Shown: one piece after another, positions 58,715-64,000 of the stretch
Position numbering within the stretch: the stretch's first letter is position 1
Layout of the letters: every line of letters starts with the position of its first letter
NCBI GenBank assembly: GCA_949358305.1
Contig: OX442320.1
Location: forward strand, 8,200,259 to 8,264,258
Length of the DNA stretch: 64,000 nt
Reading direction: 5' to 3'
Origin: Strigamia acuminata
Lineage: Eukaryota > Arthropoda > Chilopoda > Geophilomorpha > Linotaeniidae
Translations under genes and position numbers: made by a program
The notes under the pieces: generated by a model
Seen by the model: the letters and a program-made list of their open reading frames with translations, nothing else
Told to the model about the DNA's origin: nothing
Database searches by the model: none

Positions 58715-61700
58715 ATGTCATCAAACGTGTCAACAAGAGTGGAAGGCGACAGCCTCAAAGTCGAACTCATGCAAAACAGCGAAGCGGTCACAGATGGACG
58801 AGAGACGTGGGGCAAAAAAATCGAGTTTCTTTTAGCTGTCATTGGATTTGCCGTCGATTTGGGCAACGTGTGGCGATTCCCCTACATCTGTTACAAAAAT
58901 GGAGGAGGTAAGTGCGACTTTTCGCTTAAAAAATCCGCTCGATTAAATCTCCCAGCCCAAAAATGTAAAAATTCATGAGCGGGGAATTGCCCCCGCATAA
59001 TTACGCCGTTAATTCGACGAGTCACTTCACTCTTTTGCAATTATACCCGCTTCGCAGCCCTACTCAGGTATCTGTTTGTCACTCACACGTTCGGGGGACA
59101 ACCACACCGGAAATGTAACGTTAAATCGTTGCAAGGGCTTCGTCGAACCTGCAAAATTGCCGCCAACTTGTAAACAATTCAATTAAATTGCACGCACGCC
59201 ACGCACAAACATGTATGTATTTATTTGTAACGGCGACCCATCTATGGACAAAGGGCCACCACCCACGCACAAACAAACCGAGCGATTTAAAACGTGTCGA
59301 ATTTAATCACTCGATCAAGGATTAAGTTGCAATTCAAATGAAATTAACTGCTCGAGCGCGGCCAACACGAAAGGATTACTTCCTCGCCTCTCGTCTTAAG
59401 ACAATGGCTCATAAAATCACTTAATTTTTGATGGCTGATTGATCACTCGACCGGCGGATTACGGCGCCATTACACGTCCTCTTGGGAGTATACAGGTGCG
59501 AGGCAATCTGCTTAAAAAGTTACTTTTCTTGCTGCACGTTCTTGCGTGCACGTTTCGGGCGAAATTAAATTCCATTATACACTCAAATTGGATGTATCAT
59601 TTTTTTGTGAGCATATGTGACTAAGTGTAAATGGTTTTTGTGCCAAAAGTTGCGGGCGAATTACGTGTTTGTAGTGCAGGCACGCACTGGCAAGCCGGTT
59701 AGGCGATAAATCTGCAAGTTTGGATGTGTGCGAATTGAAATTGAGGTGAATTGTAACAGGAAAGGCATCAGTCACTGTTCCAGCGTGTTTTATAGACCAT
59801 TGATGCCTATTTGGATGGAGTTTTCCACCTCTTTGTCACTCAGACTCGACAAATTTAGATTCGGATAGCCCATAGTTAAATAGTCATTCAACTTGCAAAT
59901 GTCAAATATAAATAAACCTCTAATCACATTAGCTGTCGGTTTGGGAACTGATATGCCGTTCAGCCCACAGGGGGCCACGAGTAGATTATAAGTGTTCGAG
60001 TTAAATTTACGTGTGTGATGTGCGGATCCAATAATGCAGTCTTGTTAACCGCATTTCATCCTGTTTTGAAATGTTGTGTTTGCTTTCAGACGCAACATTA
60101 ATGATTCGTTGCAAAAGTCAACATTGACTGGATTAAAGTGTATTAATTGCCTGGGGAATTTGATGGCAAGATTCTTCTAGAAAACACCCGAACACCGCAT
60201 TAATTTAACCGCTATCAGCTTTTAGGCATATTATTATTATTATTACGCATTATTAAATGTTTATTCCCAACAGCGCCGTATTTAGGTATTGCGGGGCTCC
60301 TAAGCACAAAAATAAAGTTTAATCTTAAAAAATCTAAAAAAATACACTTATTATTAAGAAAATATATTATATTTCCGATTTAAATACATTCATTCACATC
60401 AAATTCAGTAAATAACGTGAGCAAAACATGATTTTTGATGCTTTGGACCTAACCCTAACGCCACTAAATTTAACCTACCACGTTCTGTAAATAGTACTAC
60501 AGGTACATAGATGCAGTGTTTTGATTGTGATGATCTACACATAGGACTTCGCGTTTGTTGACACTTTAAATTCTTCTGTTTTCCACGGGGTTTGGCCATT
60601 GATACAGTACTAATATGACCGTTCGTTTTTGGGAAAGACTGTGGTAAAACTATGAGAGCACGTTGACCTGGAGTCGGTGCGTGTGGTTTTGGCCTCGGAA
60701 AAACTTCCCGCCGGCCTTGCATAGTGAGTTAAGCCTATCGCTTTTGCAGAGCGCAATTATATTGTTTATTTTGGTTTTTATAGTACAGGTAGTCTTTGTT
60801 TACTCCCAATAAACGAGCCTTTCTTGATTTCTTTCATTTTCCTGTCCAAAAGGCCATGAATTTCTATGCAATATTGGCTCAGGCGAATCCAGTGGGTGGC
60901 GGTGCAGAAAATTTATACTTACAAAATAAAATGCACAGACAGAGGCGATCGGGCATTCCCCAAAGTGCCGACTGTCCAAATGTATGAATTGGTCGATTGT
61001 GACGGGAAAACAATGTATAAAACAATGATATTGGCCATTTTGTGATGCCTGCCTACCATTTGTATTGTTTTTCCGTCACAACTGGACCGATATTTTAGAA
61101 AAATACTCGTGTTTGATATTTCTCGTCATTCCGCTGCTGCTCGTTTTATTACGGCATCAAATATGCGGGTTTTGGCTCGTTAATAAAAGTTACTAATTTT
61201 TGTATTTGTATTTTAACAGGTGCCTTTCTGGTCCCTTACCTGCTCATGTTTATATTTGGAGGCCTGCCTCTCTTCTACTTGGAATTAGCGCTCGGCCAAT
61301 ATCATCGTAGTGGCTGCTTGACCGTTTGGAATAAGATTTGTCCAATGATGAAAGGTGAGATGACAAAAACTTAAATTTACCAGCACTAAAAACTAAAAAA
61401 AAAATGATTAATGCCCTTTACACGAGGGAAAACCTTCACAAATCTACAATTACAAACTCCATTTCCTCCTCTTCATCCATCTTCTTTCGCATTTATCTGA
61501 ATCCCGAGTCTAGAAAACAAAAAACAAAATTAAATCTTTCTCTAAAATACAAAAAAATAGAAAATCTGTGCAATTAAATTGTTCGATTTTGCCAAATCGG
61601 TGTCTCGATCAACACCCATCGATCACCGGTTTTATCATTTATGAGGGTGTGGGTAAAAGGCGAGTCAGGCCGTAAATAAAATGATGGCTATGACAGGTTT

Positions 61701-63793
61701 TCCTATCACCAGTTGCTTTCTTATCACTCGCCCATTTTCTACCCTTCCAACTATCAAGTTGGCAACGAATTATTCATATTTCCAAACACGAAACTTATTT
61801 CCTCCTTTTCAATAAAACATTTTCTTTTTCTTTTTTCGTTTTTTTTTAACAACAAATATTTTTTATTTTTGTTTATTCTCCGTCTTTCCTTTCCTTTGTG
61901 ATCCTTTGATGTGTGTCACAAACAGAAACGTGTCGGTGTATATCACTCTCAAGCTTCGCTTTATTTCACTAAAGTGTGCGAGATTATGTCGATTATGTCG
62001 AAATGCCAGCGCTAAATCGTGCAATGAGTGCTCGTTTTGTCGTAACGATGACACTTATTTGATTAGTTTGCATATAATACTCGTGTAAATGTTTAAATTA
62101 GGCAAATTTGTTATCAAATTAATACTCATACAATTACAATAACTGTCTAAGCGTAATCTGATAAACCTAACCCTATTCACGGATCCAAGCACAAACCCAA
62201 CATACATAGGCCTAATCATCACCTTCTAAAAGGGGTAATGTAAATTTAGCCTTTCGCGCTTATTTTCAGCAACACAATCTTGAAGGAACCTCAATTATTA
62301 TTATTATTTGTATTATCATTCGTGAATGATAAATAAAAAAAAATCCATTTAAATTTATCACGCCCAAACCGATAAAACTGGCCAAATTGATTGACCAAGT
62401 CCAGAATAGGCCTAACCATTAATTTTAGAGTAATAATAAGACTGAGATTGAGGCGTGCCTCGATTTACTTCTCTTTCATCAAGCAGTTGGAGGGTGCGCG
62501 TGTCACTTGCAGTTGCATCTAAAAATTGCAAGTGCGATGTGCCACCTCGTTAGAACGAATGGGAAATTGCAGGAGTGACACTGCAATCATAATCATTGCA
62601 ATTTATTCGTAGGGTAACTGGCGGCCTAGTAAACATGTAAATGCGGAGGGGGAACGTCAAGGTGAGAGGGTTAACCGTAATCATGAGTTGTTGGAGGATT
62701 AAAAGTGTTGAGTTTGTTGAGGAAGAAAGGTGCGAAGAGTTGGCACGAAGGGAGGTGACGGTGCGTCGGTGCTTTGATTGCCATCGTTGGGCCTCGACTC
62801 GACCCGTCCCCAGTGTCTGGGGCGAGCGCGCAGATGATAATTAAAGGGAGTGAGCGAAGCTTTTGCGAGTGGTGAAAGATGAAAATTTTCCACTGCATAA
62901 AGTGTTGTCATTTTGCCAGTCTAATTTTGTACGTACCTTCACTTCACTCTATTCAAATGAAGGAAACAAACAAACTTTGCGCCGCATTCTCCACTCGATC
63001 AATCATTAGGCCTACATTTTACGTCGCATGCTTTTCTTATTAAAAACCTAAACCGAAAGAAAATCCCCCTGCAATTCCCAGTTCTAATAATTCCTCAGGG
63101 AGCTGTGAATGGTCGTCACTGCAAGAATCTATCGTTAACCTTTTTCCAACTGTCTAAATAGTGTACTAAAAAGCAGAAGAAATTCAAGCTCCGTGGCAGC
63201 CATTTTTTTTAGGCCTTATTTGTGCACATCAAATAAATGTGTCAGAATTCGGATTTAGGTATTGCGAGGTTATTAAGCACGTCGTTATTAAGAAAATTCG
63301 ACGGTTTGGCAATAGTTTTTGTGTTTAATGTTGATTTTCTTTTGCGTTTAGGTTTAGGATACGCCATTTGCATCATCGATTTGTACATGGCGATGTACTA
63401 TAACACAGTGATAGCGTGGGCGGTTTATTATCTCTTTGCTTCATTCCGAAGCGAACTCCCATGGACAAGTTGTAATAATCCATGGAATACACTGTCGTGC
63501 CGGAGCATCACGTCTAACAGGTCAGCTTGGGACGACGAACAACTGAACGGAACAAAAACCAGCCCAGCACAAGAATATTTCGAGTAATTATCATTCGCTC
63601 GCGGTCCATATACTCACCTTGAAAAATTCAAAACCCTCCTTGATGATTTATTAGGCGAAGTGTTCTACAGATAGACTTATCCACCGGTATCGATGATCTG
63701 GGCCCCATCAAATTCTCCCTCTGTTTGTGTCTTTTTGCCGTTTTCCTCCTCGTCTATTTTTCTCTCTGGAAAGGCGTCAAGAGCACAGGCAAA
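58715..63793 (+). CDS. SERT: Serotonin transporter, SLC6 family (partial, 3' part beyond the right edge)
   Basis: Four coding exons are visible: 58715-58907, 61220-61354, 63352-63583 and 63655-63793, in phase. Exon 1 starts [15 protein letters not shown], an unusually short cytoplasmic N-tail, then TM1 with [16 protein letters not shown], keeping the aspartate that binds the amine. Exon 2 gives [20 protein letters not shown] and [11 protein letters not shown] (TM2). Exon 3 gives TM3 ([20 protein letters not shown]) and extracellular loop 2 with the [11 protein letters not shown] disulfide pair and two N-glycosylation sites (NRS, NGT). Exon 4 gives [14 protein letters not shown] and TM4. The [10 protein letters not shown] and LPWTSC blocks favour SERT over dopamine or GABA transporters. 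It clears serotonin using the Na+ and Cl- gradient. Introns 1 and 2 are each about 2 kb, unlike other genes here. Confidence 0.88.
58908..61219 (+). other. First intron of the serotonin transporter gene
   Basis: A 2.3 kb intron with moderate GC and no supported exon. It holds a transposon-like end at about 60271-60310 and an open minus-strand frame at 60405-60722 with no known match. The rest is unremarkable. Confidence 0.5.
60271..60310 (+). mobile_element. Possible hAT-type transposon end (copy 1)
   Basis: The sequence CAGCGCCGTATTTAGGTATT followed by GCGGGGCTCCTAAGCAC resembles the conserved tips of some hAT elements (CAG...CGTATTTAGG). A second, diverged copy in the same orientation is at 63243-63280. 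The opposite terminus is not visible, so the element would be broken or old. Confidence 0.4.
61355..63351 (+). other. Second intron of the serotonin transporter gene
   Basis: A 2.0 kb intron without supported exons. It ends shortly after the second transposon-like tip. T- and A-rich runs at 61800-61880 and 62280-62360 are the only marked features; open frames on both strands near 62640-62911 are GC-richer but unmatched. Confidence 0.5.
63243..63280 (+). mobile_element. Possible hAT-type transposon end (copy 2)
   Basis: CAGAATTCGGATTTAGGTAT followed by TGCGAGGTTATTAAGCAC aligns with copy 1 at 60271 across about 36 bases, and TTATTAAGAAAAT follows in both. It lies 70 bases before the exon 3 acceptor. 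Confidence 0.4.
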
Positions 63794-64000
63794 GTAAGTC
63801 CGCTTTCAAGCCTCATTTATTTATTGATTTATTGTAATACAAATGCCAAATTATCTTAGAATCTCTTAATGAATGAATGTATTTAGTTGTTTAGGCCTAC
63901 TTTGCGTGCTTGCAATTGTATTTTTAAGATTGGTTTATTATCTAGTCCTTTGCAACCCCACCAATCAATGCATAATGGACTGTGATGACCCTCCATGCCA

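Noticed and set aside
1-64000. CRISPR arrays, rRNA genes, tRNA genes, phage or plasmid modules
   Set aside because: No repeat-spacer pattern, no rRNA-like block and no convincing tRNA cloverleaf were seen; the tandem arrays have no unique spacers.

Overview
The window looks like nuclear DNA from a compact invertebrate animal genome. Almost every gene is split by short AT-rich introns, many of 50-100 bases with GT...(T)nCAG borders. The recognisable proteins are animal-specific: citron kinase, GCN1, BICD-like dynein adaptor, tectonic, BRAP and a serotonin-type SLC6 transporter. The transporter reads close to arthropod SERT, so an ecdysozoan is my best guess, but the sequence does not fix the phylum. 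I see no bacterial, viral or plasmid features and no CRISPR.

Layout. 1-6.9 kb: a retinol-dehydrogenase-like SDR (minus, cut by the left edge), a TLC-domain membrane protein (plus), and an unrecognised 231-residue secreted/membrane protein (minus). 6.9-11.5 kb: an LRR cell-surface protein (plus), a tectonic-family ciliary protein that lacks the second half of its domain (minus), and a PANTS/C22orf39-type protein (plus). 11.5-18 kb is the accessory-looking part: tandem arrays, a pyrimidine/purine pair of satellites, duplicated segments, a MITE-like inverted repeat, and one small uncertain gene on the minus strand. 18-34.4 kb: ABHD11 (plus), BICDL (minus, 10 exons) and full-length citron kinase (plus, 29 exons). 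34.4-45.4 kb: GCN1 (minus). 45.5-51.5 kb: RAD51D (plus), a CCCH zinc-finger protein (minus), a sarcalumenin/EHD-like membrane GTPase (plus) and a conserved protein of unknown function (plus). 52-57.4 kb: bleomycin hydrolase and BRAP (both minus). 58.7-64 kb: the first four coding exons of a serotonin transporter (plus, cut by the right edge).

Genes mostly alternate in strand, giving many head-to-head pairs with short shared 5' regions (tectonic/PANTS 213 bases, GCN1/RAD51D 162 bases, CCCH/GTPase 240 bases) and many tail-to-tail pairs 100-600 bases apart. The genes do not form one pathway. Citron kinase and BICDL share a 5' region and both act in cytoskeletal transport and division; the others are housekeeping or neuronal genes. 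Exon borders are hand-read; where I give a residue total, the exon phases add up. I found no convincing new multi-gene system. The best leads are the truncated tectonic, the orphan 231-residue gene, the tandem exon duplication with a lost splice donor, and the facing satellite arrays.
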